33,522 nucleotides of DNA, taken from NCBI GenBank assembly GCA_017463205.1, contig JAFTPQ010000073.1, positions 1-33,522 of the forward strand. Reading direction: 5' to 3'. Source of the stretch: Clostridia bacterium. GTDB taxonomy: Bacteria; Bacillota; Clostridia; Christensenellales; Borkfalkiaceae. Under the pieces are notes generated by a model. The model searched no databases. It was not told where the DNA came from and was given only the letters and a program-made list of their open reading frames with translations. The position numbers and the translations under genes were made by a program. Positions 1-6,883 of the stretch are shown one piece after another. Position 1 is the stretch's first letter, and the number at the start of each line of letters is the position of its first letter.

Positions 1-512
1 AGAGCGGTGTTTACACCGTAACCGATTTCCAACACGTAAAACCCGGTAAGGGCGCAGCGTTTGTAAGAACGACGTTGAAAAACGTTGTTACGGGACAAGT
101 TTTGTCTATCGAAACGTTCAACCCCACGACGAAACTCGAAACGGCGCAAGTGGAAACGAAGAAGATGACGTATTCGTATTTCGACGGCGAATTCTACGTA
201 TTTATGGACGAAGAATATAACCAAGAAATGCTTACGTTCGATCAAGTGGAAGAAGCTTTGAAATATATCAAAGAAAACGATATGGTAACGGTGAAATTCC
301 TTTACGGCAAAGCATTCTCGGTTGAACCCGAAAACTTTGTTGAGTTGAAAGTTATCGAAGCAGAACCGGGCGTAAAAGGCAACACCGCAACCAACGTTAT
401 GAAAAACGCGAAAGTGGAAACGGGCGCAACGATCCAAGTTCCTATGTTCGTAGAAGAAGGCGAAACGATTCGTATCGACACCAGAACAGGCGAATACATG
501 AGCCGCGTTTAA
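1..512 (+). CDS. efp: Elongation factor P, 5'-truncated by the window edge
   Basis: EF-P binds ribosomes stalled on consecutive prolines and promotes peptide bond formation. The frame is open from base 3 and encodes about 169 residues. It begins inside the N-terminal KOW-like domain with the loop PGKGAAFVR, followed by the two OB-like domains and the hallmark C-terminus [11 protein letters not shown]. Family members are about 185 residues, so roughly 16 N-terminal residues lie outside the window. A TTG at 75 could be read as a start, but the conserved loop upstream shows that it is internal. The loop tip lysine of PGKG is the residue modified in K-type EF-Ps; the modifying enzyme is not visible here. 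Identification is very secure. Confidence 0.97.
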   Translation, partial: SGVYTVTDFQHVKPGKGAAFVRTTLKNVVTGQVLSIETFNPTTKLETAQVETKKMTYSYFDGEFYVFMDEEYNQEMLTFDQVEEALKYIKENDMVTVKFLYGKAFSVEPENFVELKVIEAEPGVKGNTATNVMKNAKVETGATIQVPMFVEEGETIRIDTRTGEYMSRV

Positions 513-571
513 TTTCTTTCTTTCAACGGATAGGTAAAAAACGTTTTTAAATGAATCAACGATAAAAATGC

Positions 572-594
572 AGGATATGGCTATCCTTCGTTTT
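572..594 (+). terminator. Weak hairpin downstream of efp
   Basis: A 6-bp stem (AGGATA at 572-577, TATCCT at 582-587, loop TGGC) is followed by a short T-rich tract (TTCGTTTT). It lies between the efp stop and dtd. The stem is short and the T run interrupted, so it is at best a weak terminator. Confidence 0.25.
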
Positions 595-646
595 GTCGTG
601 CATAGAGGTTTGAATTAAAAAAATTTACAAGTGAGAGGTTTATAAA

Positions 647-1084
647 ATGAAAGCAGTGGTGCAACGTGTGAAGCGTACAACGCTTTGTGTTGACGGAAAG
701 TTGATATCGGAAATTCCGTTTGGATTAACGGTATTTTTAGGGGTAAAAACGGGGGATACGGAAAAAGAGGCGGCATATTTGGCGAAAAAAATCGCCGCGC
801 TTCGCATTTTTGAAGATGAAAACGGGAAAATGAATTTATCAGTGAAAGACGTTGGCGGAGAAGTGTTGCTGGTGTCGCAGTTTACTTTATACGGCGACTC
901 CTCGCATGGTAATCGCCCTTCGTTTACGCTTGCCGAACGTCCCGAACGGGCAGAACCTTTGTATGAATATGCCGTGGAGCAGTTGGCTTCTTACGGCGTA
1001 ACGGTGAAAAAGGGCGTTTTTGGCGCAGATATGAAAATAGAACAATTAAACGACGGCCCTGTAACGATCTTATTGGAAATTTAA
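647..1084 (+). CDS. dtd: D-aminoacyl-tRNA deacylase
   Basis: Dtd hydrolyses D-amino acids (and glycine from mischarged tRNA-Ala) off tRNA, a chirality proofreading step in the cytoplasm. The 145-residue product has the normal family length and both signature motifs: SQFTLYGD near residue 85 and NDGPVT near the C-terminus, with the N-terminal MKAVVQRV typical of the family. The ATG at 647 is preceded by GAGAGG at 633-638. It follows efp by 134 bp, so both genes serve translation, although a weak hairpin separates them. Confidence 0.97.
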   Translation: MKAVVQRVKRTTLCVDGKLISEIPFGLTVFLGVKTGDTEKEAAYLAKKIAALRIFEDENGKMNLSVKDVGGEVLLVSQFTLYGDSSHGNRPSFTLAERPERAEPLYEYAVEQLASYGVTVKKGVFGADMKIEQLNDGPVTILLEI

Positions 1085-1136
1085 CGTTGGCGGAAAAAAA
1101 TAAGGGGAAATCGGGTTGAAAGCCTTAAAAATAAAG

Positions 1137-1223
1137 AACTCTACTCACAGTAGAGGCGCATTCTATTCTCGGTAGAATGGTGTTTGTCATAGGATAGAGT
1201 GACAAAATATTGCAGTAGAGCGA
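1137..1223 (+). promoter_or_regulatory. Four direct repeats at 22/22/21-bp spacing
   Basis: Nine-base units ACAGTAGAG (1147-1155), TCGGTAGAA (1169-1177), AGGATAGAG (1191-1199) and GCAGTAGAG (1212-1220) sit 22, 22 and 21 bp apart. In the first two periods the unit is also the right arm of a palindrome (CTCTAC/GTAGAG at 1139-1155; CATTCTA/TAGAATG at 1159-1179). A third stem, TTTGTCA/TGACAAA, spans 1183-1206. Two-helical-turn spacing just upstream of a promoter suggests tandem binding of an activator on one DNA face. A 9-bp unit with a 12-13 bp spacer matches the known geometry of LytTR/AgrA sites. The identity of the regulator is inference. Confidence 0.6.
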
Positions 1224-1240
1224 AATTATGGGAAATTGTA

Positions 1241-1269
1241 TTGTCTTTTTTTGGAAAATGCAGTAAAAT
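1241..1269 (+). promoter_or_regulatory. Sigma-A-like promoter for the envelope cassette
   Basis: A -35 candidate TTGTCT (1241-1246) and a -10 candidate TAAAAT (1264-1269, 5 of 6 to consensus) are separated by exactly 17 bp. The weak -35 would suit an activated promoter, and the direct-repeat array ends about 20 bp upstream. The predicted leader before the ATG at 1353 is about 75-80 nt. Confidence 0.5.
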
Positions 1270-1352
1270 AAAAGCGTTGAGTTAAAAAAAGCCGACGACG
1301 GAAACTTCTCAATGTATAAATACAAAAATTGAAATCGAAAAAGGAGATTTTT

Positions 1353-2438
1353 ATGGAAACAAAAAATGCAATTTTCAGAAAAGGTTGGAACGAAGCTGAC
1401 GTAGAATTAAAAACGCCGTTAAAAGCAGATTGCGGCGCGTCGAAAGCGGAGGAAAATAAAAAAGGGATCAAAAGGGAAAAGAAAGGAACGATTCCGCTCT
1501 TTTTTGCGACGGACGATAATTATTTGCCCTTTTTATCGGTGGCGTTAGAATCCATTTGGGAAAATTCTTCGCGAGAATACGATTATGAAATGTACGTGCT
1601 TCATTCGGGCATTCGCGCCGAATACGAAGAAAAAATTTTGCGGTATAATGAAAAGGAAGGCTTTCACATTTCTTTTGTGGACGTCACCGAGCCTTTAAAA
1701 GCGATCGCAAAGCATTTGCATATGCGCGATTATTACACTTGCACCACCTATTTCCGCATTTTTATTGCGGGAATGTTCCCTCAATACGACAAAGCGCTTT
1801 ATCTCGATTGCGACATTGTTGCGCTTGGGGATATAGCGACGTTATATCATTACGATCTTGGAAACAATTTACTTGGCGGCGCGCCTTGCGAGGGGGTAAA
1901 CAGCTTTCAGGTGTATAAAGATTACGTTTCCAAAGTGGACGGATTAGATCCCGATTATTTCTTCAATGCAGGCGTGATCTTAATGAATTTAAAGGCGTTC
2001 CGCGAAGAAGGGTTCTACGAACAGTTTGCAGATTTGTTGCAAAAATATAAATTTACCGTCATTCAAGACGAGGATTATTTAAACGTCTTGTGTCAAGACA
2101 GAGTGTTACGTCTTCCGCGCGCGTGGAACAAAACGCCCGTCGCGCCCGACAAGTTGGCGAGGGAAGACTTGCGCATCGTGCATTATTTGATGACGTGGAA
2201 ACCTTGGCGGTACAGCGATATTCCCTATCAAGAATATTTTTGGGAATATGCGGAGAAAACAGAATTTTATTCCTTGTTGAAAGAAATGCGAGATTCGGCA
2301 ACGGACGAGGCGGTGGAAAAAGACAAACAATGCGAAGCCGGGTTGAAAGCGTTGGCGCAGAGCGAGATCGATCGCGCGGACGGATACTTTAAAACGTATG
2401 GAAAATTATACGGAAACGTCGATAAGAAAGACGCCTGA
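1353..2438 (+). CDS. Glycosyltransferase family 8 protein
   Basis: A retaining GT-A glycosyltransferase that would transfer a hexose from a nucleotide sugar (UDP-glucose or UDP-galactose type) onto an envelope or lipid acceptor. The domain starts at about residue 47 (IPLFFATDDNYLPFL). The metal-binding DXD motif is DCD at residues 152-154 within ALYLDCDIV. FFNAGVILMNL (203-213) and HYLMTWKPW (277-285) are further GT8 landmarks. The ATG at 1353 is chosen because AAGGAG lies at 1341-1346; an in-frame TTG at 1329 lacks such support. The charged N-terminal 45 residues and C-terminal tail fall outside the domain. It is the first gene of a three-gene set with two acyltransferases. Donor and acceptor cannot be read from sequence. 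Confidence 0.88.
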   Translation: METKNAIFRKGWNEADVELKTPLKADCGASKAEENKKGIKREKKGTIPLFFATDDNYLPFLSVALESIWENSSREYDYEMYVLHSGIRAEYEEKILRYNEKEGFHISFVDVTEPLKAIAKHLHMRDYYTCTTYFRIFIAGMFPQYDKALYLDCDIVALGDIATLYHYDLGNNLLGGAPCEGVNSFQVYKDYVSKVDGLDPDYFFNAGVILMNLKAFREEGFYEQFADLLQKYKFTVIQDEDYLNVLCQDRVLRLPRAWNKTPVAPDKLAREDLRIVHYLMTWKPWRYSDIPYQEYFWEYAEKTEFYSLLKEMRDSATDEAVEKDKQCEAGLKALAQSEIDRADGYFKTYGKLYGNVDKKDA

Positions 2439-2525
2439 TCGCCGTTTTTAATCGTTGTTGCGTTTGAGTTTTGCAACCAAATTTTTGCAGACAAAAAGGA
2501 ACGAAGAAAGCAAAAGGAGCATACC

Positions 2526-3419
2526 ATGGACGAGATGAAACTTTCTCCCGACAGAGTGGAGGTGTTGAAAAAAATAGCCGAATATGAAAAGGCGGGGCGG
2601 TTTGACGAGGACGTGGAAAACGATCCGCCCGCGCCCGAATTATTGCCGGAAAACGTAGACTACTTATGTAAAAAGTTTTCCAGTAAATTTTGGCGCAGGA
2701 TAGCCAATTTTATTGCCGATCATTATTTTTTGCGTTTGATCAAAAAGGATATTTTGGTGGTGGACGGTATGACGGGGGAAGAAAACCTGAAGGCGCTTGA
2801 AAAGGGCGCGATCGTCACGTGTAACCATTTTCATGCGTTCGACAATTACGTGGTGTTCCATTGTATTCGTAAGGCGTTGCCGGAAAAGTATCTTTACAAG
2901 GTGATCCGCGAGGGGAATTACACCAATTTTCCCGGTTTATACGGGTTTATGTTTAAACATTGCAATACGTTGCCGCTTTCTTCCAACCGCCGTACGATGG
3001 TCAATTTTATGTCGGCGGTCAACACGTTGTTAAAACGCGGCGAAAGCATTTTGATCTATCCCGAACAGGGAATGTGGTGGAATTATAAAAAACCCCGGCC
3101 TTTCAAGATCGGCGGTTTTAAAATGGCATACCGCGCAGGCGTGCCGGTGGTGCCCACCTTTATCACGATGACGGACGATACGCGTTTGGACGGAACGGGT
3201 TATCCCATTCAACGTTTTACATTGCACGTTATGCCCCCCATCTATCCCGACGAAAGCCTCGGCGAAAAAGCAGGTGCGGAAAAAATGAAAGAACAAGCCT
3301 ATGCGCTTTGTAAGGCAAAATACGAAGAAGTGTACGGCATTCCGCTTGTTTACGGCGAGCCCGAAATGCAGGAAAATGAAACGAACGCTACGGAAACGGC
3401 GCAGGAAACGGAAAAATAG
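2526..3419 (+). CDS. PlsC-like 1-acylglycerol-3-phosphate/lysolipid acyltransferase
   Basis: A membrane-associated acyltransferase of the LPLAT/PlsC superfamily that moves an acyl chain onto a hydroxyl of a lysophospholipid or related lipid. The catalytic HX4D motif is at residues 101-106 (NHFHAFD). The glycerophosphate-binding block appears as YPEQGMWW at 178-185, followed by KPRPFKIGGFKMA. At 297 residues it is somewhat longer than classical PlsC (about 240-250), with an extra N-terminal helix and an acidic, Thr-rich tail. AAAGGAG precedes the ATG. It lies between the GT8 gene and a CrtO-like gene, so its substrate may be a glycolipid rather than lysophosphatidate; this is inference. Confidence 0.88.
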   Translation: MDEMKLSPDRVEVLKKIAEYEKAGRFDEDVENDPPAPELLPENVDYLCKKFSSKFWRRIANFIADHYFLRLIKKDILVVDGMTGEENLKALEKGAIVTCNHFHAFDNYVVFHCIRKALPEKYLYKVIREGNYTNFPGLYGFMFKHCNTLPLSSNRRTMVNFMSAVNTLLKRGESILIYPEQGMWWNYKKPRPFKIGGFKMAYRAGVPVVPTFITMTDDTRLDGTGYPIQRFTLHVMPPIYPDESLGEKAGAEKMKEQAYALCKAKYEEVYGIPLVYGEPEMQENETNATETAQETEK

Positions 3420-3436
3420 AGCGAGGCGAAAGTCAT

Positions 3437-4027
3437 ATGAAATTGTATTTGACGATTATCGGTATTTGTTCTCTGTTGATATCCGCGGTTATTTATTTGG
3501 TGACGGAAGTTGATTTTTTCATCGTACTCGGCTGGACGGTTTTGGCGGTCGTTATCGAGATCCTCATCGACTCGCTGATCGCAACGCTCGCAAGATTATT
3601 GCCGAAAAAATGGGCGCGTCACGATGCGAAAGTGTTTACGGTTTCCGCCAAAGAAAAAAAGTTTTATGAAAAATTAAAGATTAGAAAATGGAAGGATAGC
3701 GTGCCTGAAATCGGGCATTTTACGGGCTTTCGTAAAAACAAGATCGTCGATCCGAAAAGCGTAGAATATCTCGATCGCTTTTTGTTGGAGGCGTGTTACG
3801 GGGAAATCGGGCATTTCTTCATTTTGTTTTTCGGGTTTGCCGTTTTGTTGTTGTATCCCATTTCCAAAGTTTGGATCGCAATATCCATTCCCGTTGCGAT
3901 CGTCAATATTTTTCTCAATTTACCGTCGCTGTTCATTTTGCGGTATAATTCGTATAAGCTTGAAATATTGCGGAAAAATTTGATAAAAAAATCGGGCGAA
4001 AAAGAAAAAACAAGCAAAAACGTTTAA
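3437..4027 (+). CDS. CrtO-like membrane acyltransferase family protein
   Basis: A 196-residue membrane protein resembling the glycosyl-4,4'-diaponeurosporenoate acyltransferase (CrtO) family. Shared landmarks, from memory of the family, are KIRKWKDSVPE (81-91; CrtO has a similar FYVRKWK segment), EACYGEIGHF (118-127) and NLPSLFILRYN (161-171). Hydrophobic stretches at about 3-22, 27-52, 126-142 and 146-165 suggest four membrane passes or two hairpins. No carotenoid genes (crtM/crtN) are present, so the acceptor is probably another glycolipid or polyprenyl compound. The ATG at 3437 follows the acyltransferase stop by 17 bp, and a terminator follows at 4081, so it closes the operon. Confidence 0.7.
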   Translation: MKLYLTIIGICSLLISAVIYLVTEVDFFIVLGWTVLAVVIEILIDSLIATLARLLPKKWARHDAKVFTVSAKEKKFYEKLKIRKWKDSVPEIGHFTGFRKNKIVDPKSVEYLDRFLLEACYGEIGHFFILFFGFAVLLLYPISKVWIAISIPVAIVNIFLNLPSLFILRYNSYKLEILRKNLIKKSGEKEKTSKNV

Positions 4028-4080
4028 AGGATAAAAAAAGCGGTTATATATAAACGTTGGAAACAATATATTGTCAAACG

Positions 4081-4113
4081 GAGGGGGCAGGTACGCGTTG
4101 ACTCCCTCTTTTT
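4081..4113 (+). terminator. Rho-independent terminator built on a dispersed-motif copy
   Basis: A 7-bp stem, GAGGGGG (4081-4087) with CTCCCTC (4102-4108; one G-T pair), is followed by five T. The apical loop carries CAGGTACGCGTTGA, a member of the dispersed motif family described in the findings. It ends the glycosyltransferase/acyltransferase operon. Confidence 0.65.
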
Positions 4114-4179
4114 ATGGCGTTTGGCAGGCGTTGAAAGGACAAGTTGAAATAATAAATTGATAAGGAGCAGAAGAAAAAA

Positions 4180-5574
4180 ATGAAAGCAGACGTAGTGATC
4201 GTCGGGGCAGGCCCTGCGGGGATATTTACGGCGATCGAAATGATCAGAAAAGGCAGTAAGAAAAAAATCGTGATCGTAGAAAAAGGCAGGTCGGTGGAAA
4301 ACCGTCGCTGTCCCAAGCATAAAACGCAAAAATGCGTCAATTGCAAACCTTATTGCCATATTACGACGGGTTTTTCCGGCGCGGGGGCGTTCTCGGACGG
4401 AAAATTGTCGTTAAGTAGCGAGGTGGGAGGTGATCTGCCTCGGTTGATCGGGGAAGATCTTGCGCAAGAAACCATCGATTATGCGGATAACATTTATTTG
4501 GAATTTGGCGCAGATCACCATGTGGAAGGTTTAAACGTCGGGGCAGAAGTGAAAGAAATACGCAAACGCGCGATCAAAGCAGGTTTAAAATTGGTGGACT
4601 GCCCCATACGGCATATGGGTACGGAAAAAGCGCACGATATTTATTTGGAGATCGAACGGTATCTGCAAAACAACGGCGTTGAAATTATGTTTGAGTACGA
4701 GTGTAACCGCCCGATCATCAAAGAAGGCGTTTGCAAGGGCGTAGAGATCGTAAAAGCAGACGGCAGCGATTCTTGCGAGATCTTTGCGGAGGAAACGGTG
4801 ATCGCTACGGGTAGACGGGGTGCGGATTGGCTGGAAAAGATCTGCGAGGAATACGGCGTAGAACACGTTGCAAGCACGGTGGACATCGGCGTGCGTGTCG
4901 AGGTGCGCAACGAAGTGATGGAAACGGTGAATAAGGTGTTGTACGAATCGAAATTGATCGGTTATCCGTTGCCGTTTAAAAACAAAGTGCGTACGTTTTG
5001 TCAAAACCCCGGCGGATTTGTTTCGCAAGAAAATTACGACAACAATCTTGCCGTCGTCAACGGTCACAGTTTTAAAGACGTAAAAACGGAAAACACCAAC
5101 GTTTCCATTTTATGCTCGCACAATTTTTCCCACCCGTTCAATCAACCTATTGCCTATGCGCAAAAGATCGGTGAATTGACCAATATGCTTGGCGAAGGTC
5201 GTATTTTGGTGCAACGTTTTGGGGATATTTTAGGCGGGAAGCGGACGTGGCAGGAAGAACTTACCCGTTCGAATATCCGTCCGACGCTGAAAGACGCAGT
5301 GGCGGGGGATATCACGGCGGCGATGCCCTATCGTACGATGGTGAATATCATCAATTTCATCAATGCGGTCGATTACGTCGTGCCCGGTTTTGCTGCGCCC
5401 GAAACGTTGTTGTACTCGCCCGAGCTGAAATTTTACAGCAACCGTATCAAAATGGACGCGGATTTCAACACCAACATCAAAGGACTGCATTGTTTGGGCG
5501 ATTCGTCCGGTTGGACGCGCGGTTTGATGATGTCTTCCGTTATGGGGGTGTTGATGGGCAGAAAATTGGTGTGA
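4180..5574 (+). CDS. FAD-dependent oxidoreductase, COG2509 family
   Basis: A 464-residue flavoprotein of the uncharacterised COG2509 group. An N-terminal Rossmann motif GAGPAG (9-14) with a downstream acidic residue (VIVEKG) binds FAD. A cysteine cluster C44-X7-C52-X2-C55-X3-C59 comes just before GFSGAGAFSDGKLS, which is typical of this family. The C-terminal FAD motif is GLHCLGDSSGW, followed by the conserved GLMMSSVMG. Substrate and electron partner are unknown. The gene has its own spacing: a terminator upstream, AAGGAG before the ATG and a hairpin downstream, so it is likely monocistronic. Confidence 0.88.
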   Translation: MKADVVIVGAGPAGIFTAIEMIRKGSKKKIVIVEKGRSVENRRCPKHKTQKCVNCKPYCHITTGFSGAGAFSDGKLSLSSEVGGDLPRLIGEDLAQETIDYADNIYLEFGADHHVEGLNVGAEVKEIRKRAIKAGLKLVDCPIRHMGTEKAHDIYLEIERYLQNNGVEIMFEYECNRPIIKEGVCKGVEIVKADGSDSCEIFAEETVIATGRRGADWLEKICEEYGVEHVASTVDIGVRVEVRNEVMETVNKVLYESKLIGYPLPFKNKVRTFCQNPGGFVSQENYDNNLAVVNGHSFKDVKTENTNVSILCSHNFSHPFNQPIAYAQKIGELTNMLGEGRILVQRFGDILGGKRTWQEELTRSNIRPTLKDAVAGDITAAMPYRTMVNIINFINAVDYVVPGFAAPETLLYSPELKFYSNRIKMDADFNTNIKGLHCLGDSSGWTRGLMMSSVMGVLMGRKLV

Positions 5575-5620
5575 AATAGCAAAACGTTTTAAGCAGAATA
5601 TAAACACATAAACGAAATAA

Positions 5621-5660
5621 AACAAGTCCTTATCCGTTGCGGTAAGGGCTTGTTGCGGTT
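5621..5660 (+). terminator. Hairpin after the FAD oxidoreductase gene
   Basis: A 13-position stem with one mismatch and one G-T pair (AACAAG..CCTTATC at 5621-5633 with GGTAAGG..CTTGTT at 5641-5653) encloses a 7-nt loop. The downstream sequence is only moderately T-rich (GCGGTTT). Stem strength and position, 47 bp after the stop, favour a terminator. A run of T on the other strand means it could also work in reverse. Confidence 0.5.
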
Positions 5661-5711
5661 TACAAAAGGGAAACGGCAAGAAGTTTTGTGAAAATTCCGC
5701 AAAAAAAGAAA

Positions 5712-5766
5712 AAAACTTTTCATAAAAAAAGGGATTTGAAAAGTTTTGTCGAATATAATATATGAT
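5712..5766 (+). promoter_or_regulatory. Perfect 11-bp inverted repeat and promoter-like sequence upstream of dgt
   Basis: AAAACTTTTCA (5712-5722) and TGAAAAGTTTT (5737-5747) form a perfect inverted repeat with a 14-nt A-rich spacer. Its right arm overlaps a TTGAAA (5736-5741). TATAAT (5754-5759) and TATGAT (5761-5766) follow, at spacings of 12 and 19 bp that are both imperfect. It could be an operator over the dgt promoter; the exact promoter is uncertain. Confidence 0.35.
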
Positions 5767-5790
5767 AAGTTAAAATAAGGAAGGGAAAAT

Positions 5791-6825
5791 ATGGGAGAAC
5801 TCAAGGAAAAACAGTGCGTACGGGATATGATCCACGCCAACGAAGAAAAATTTTTATCCTCGTTTGCGTGCAAATCGTCACAGACAAAAGGCAGAGCCCG
5901 CGAGGAAAGAAGTTGCGATTTTCGCACGGAATTTCAACGGGATCGCGATCGGATCATTTACAGCAAAGCGTTTAAGCGCTTAAAAAACAAGACGCAGGTG
6001 TTCGTTGCGCCCGAAGGGGACCATTATATCACGCGTCTGACGCATACGCTGGACGTATCGCAGATCGCCCGTTCGATCACCCGTTCGCTGTCGCTGAACG
6101 AAGATTTGGCGGAAGCGATCGCACTTGGACACGATTTGGGGCATACGCCGTTTGGCCATGTGGGCGAATACGTGTTGGATAAACTGACGTCCAACGGGTT
6201 TGAACACAACGAACAATCGGTGCGCGTTGTAGACGTCATCGAAAAAAACGGCAGAGGTTTGAATTTGACGTCGGAAGTCCGCGACGGTATTTTAAATCAC
6301 AAGAGTTCGGGAAAACCCTTTACGCTGGAGGGGGAAGCGGTTTCTCTTGCCGACCGTATTGCGTATATCAACCACGATATTGAAGATGCGATCCGCGCGG
6401 GGATTTTGCGTGATGAAGATCTGCCGCAAAACGCCGTAAAGGTGCTGGGCCGCGCGACCAAAGAACGTATCCATACGGCGATCGCCGATATTTACGAAAA
6501 TTCGTACGGAAAAAATTACGTAAAGATGTCGGAGGAAGTGATGGCGGCAACGAACGAATTGCGCAGTTTTATGTTCAAACACGTATACCGTCCGACGAAT
6601 AAGGTGATACAAGAACGCGCCGAACGGATGCTGTCGCAGATGTTTGCGTATTTTATGAACCACGTGGAAAAATTGCCGCAACAGTATTATCAATTATTAG
6701 AGCGGGACGAAAAGGAAAGGGTGGTGTGCGATTATTTGTCGGGAATGACGGACAGATACGCTATTTCGGTGTTTGAGGATTTGTTTATTCCCTCTACGTT
6801 TTCCATCAGCGGCGGCTTGTCGTGA
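5791..6825 (+). CDS. dGTPase-like HD-domain triphosphohydrolase
   Basis: A member of the dGTP triphosphohydrolase-like family, which splits dNTPs into nucleoside and triphosphate and so helps set dNTP pools. The HD metal site is visible as RLTHTLDVSQIAR (H85), HDLGHTPFGH (114-123) and a distal aspartate in NHDIEDA. KRLKNKTQVF upstream is the conserved substrate-side segment. The 344-residue length fits the shorter Gram-positive type. AAGGAAGGG precedes the ATG. It sits 58 bp upstream of dnaG, an arrangement I recall from many Clostridia, which ties dNTP control to replication initiation. Substrate preference is not determined by sequence. Confidence 0.92.
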   Translation: MGELKEKQCVRDMIHANEEKFLSSFACKSSQTKGRAREERSCDFRTEFQRDRDRIIYSKAFKRLKNKTQVFVAPEGDHYITRLTHTLDVSQIARSITRSLSLNEDLAEAIALGHDLGHTPFGHVGEYVLDKLTSNGFEHNEQSVRVVDVIEKNGRGLNLTSEVRDGILNHKSSGKPFTLEGEAVSLADRIAYINHDIEDAIRAGILRDEDLPQNAVKVLGRATKERIHTAIADIYENSYGKNYVKMSEEVMAATNELRSFMFKHVYRPTNKVIQERAERMLSQMFAYFMNHVEKLPQQYYQLLERDEKERVVCDYLSGMTDRYAISVFEDLFIPSTFSISGGLS

Positions 6826-6883
6826 CGGCGAAAAGAGGGAAGAAAAATCAAGATCGATCATTTTGTAAAGGAGGTGGATTTTC

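Noticed and set aside
1137..1223. CRISPR array or iteron replication origin
   Set aside because: Units are about 22 bp with no unique spacers, and there is no replication initiator gene. Position just upstream of a promoter fits a regulatory array better.
3437..4027. Staphyloxanthin or other carotenoid biosynthesis operon
   Set aside because: Only the CrtO-like gene is present; no crtM, crtN, crtP or GT2-type crtQ is in the window. The glycosyltransferase is family 8.
4585..5067. 160-codon minus-strand frame within the FAD oxidoreductase gene
   Set aside because: Antisense to a conserved flavoprotein gene, with no recognisable motif or initiation signal.
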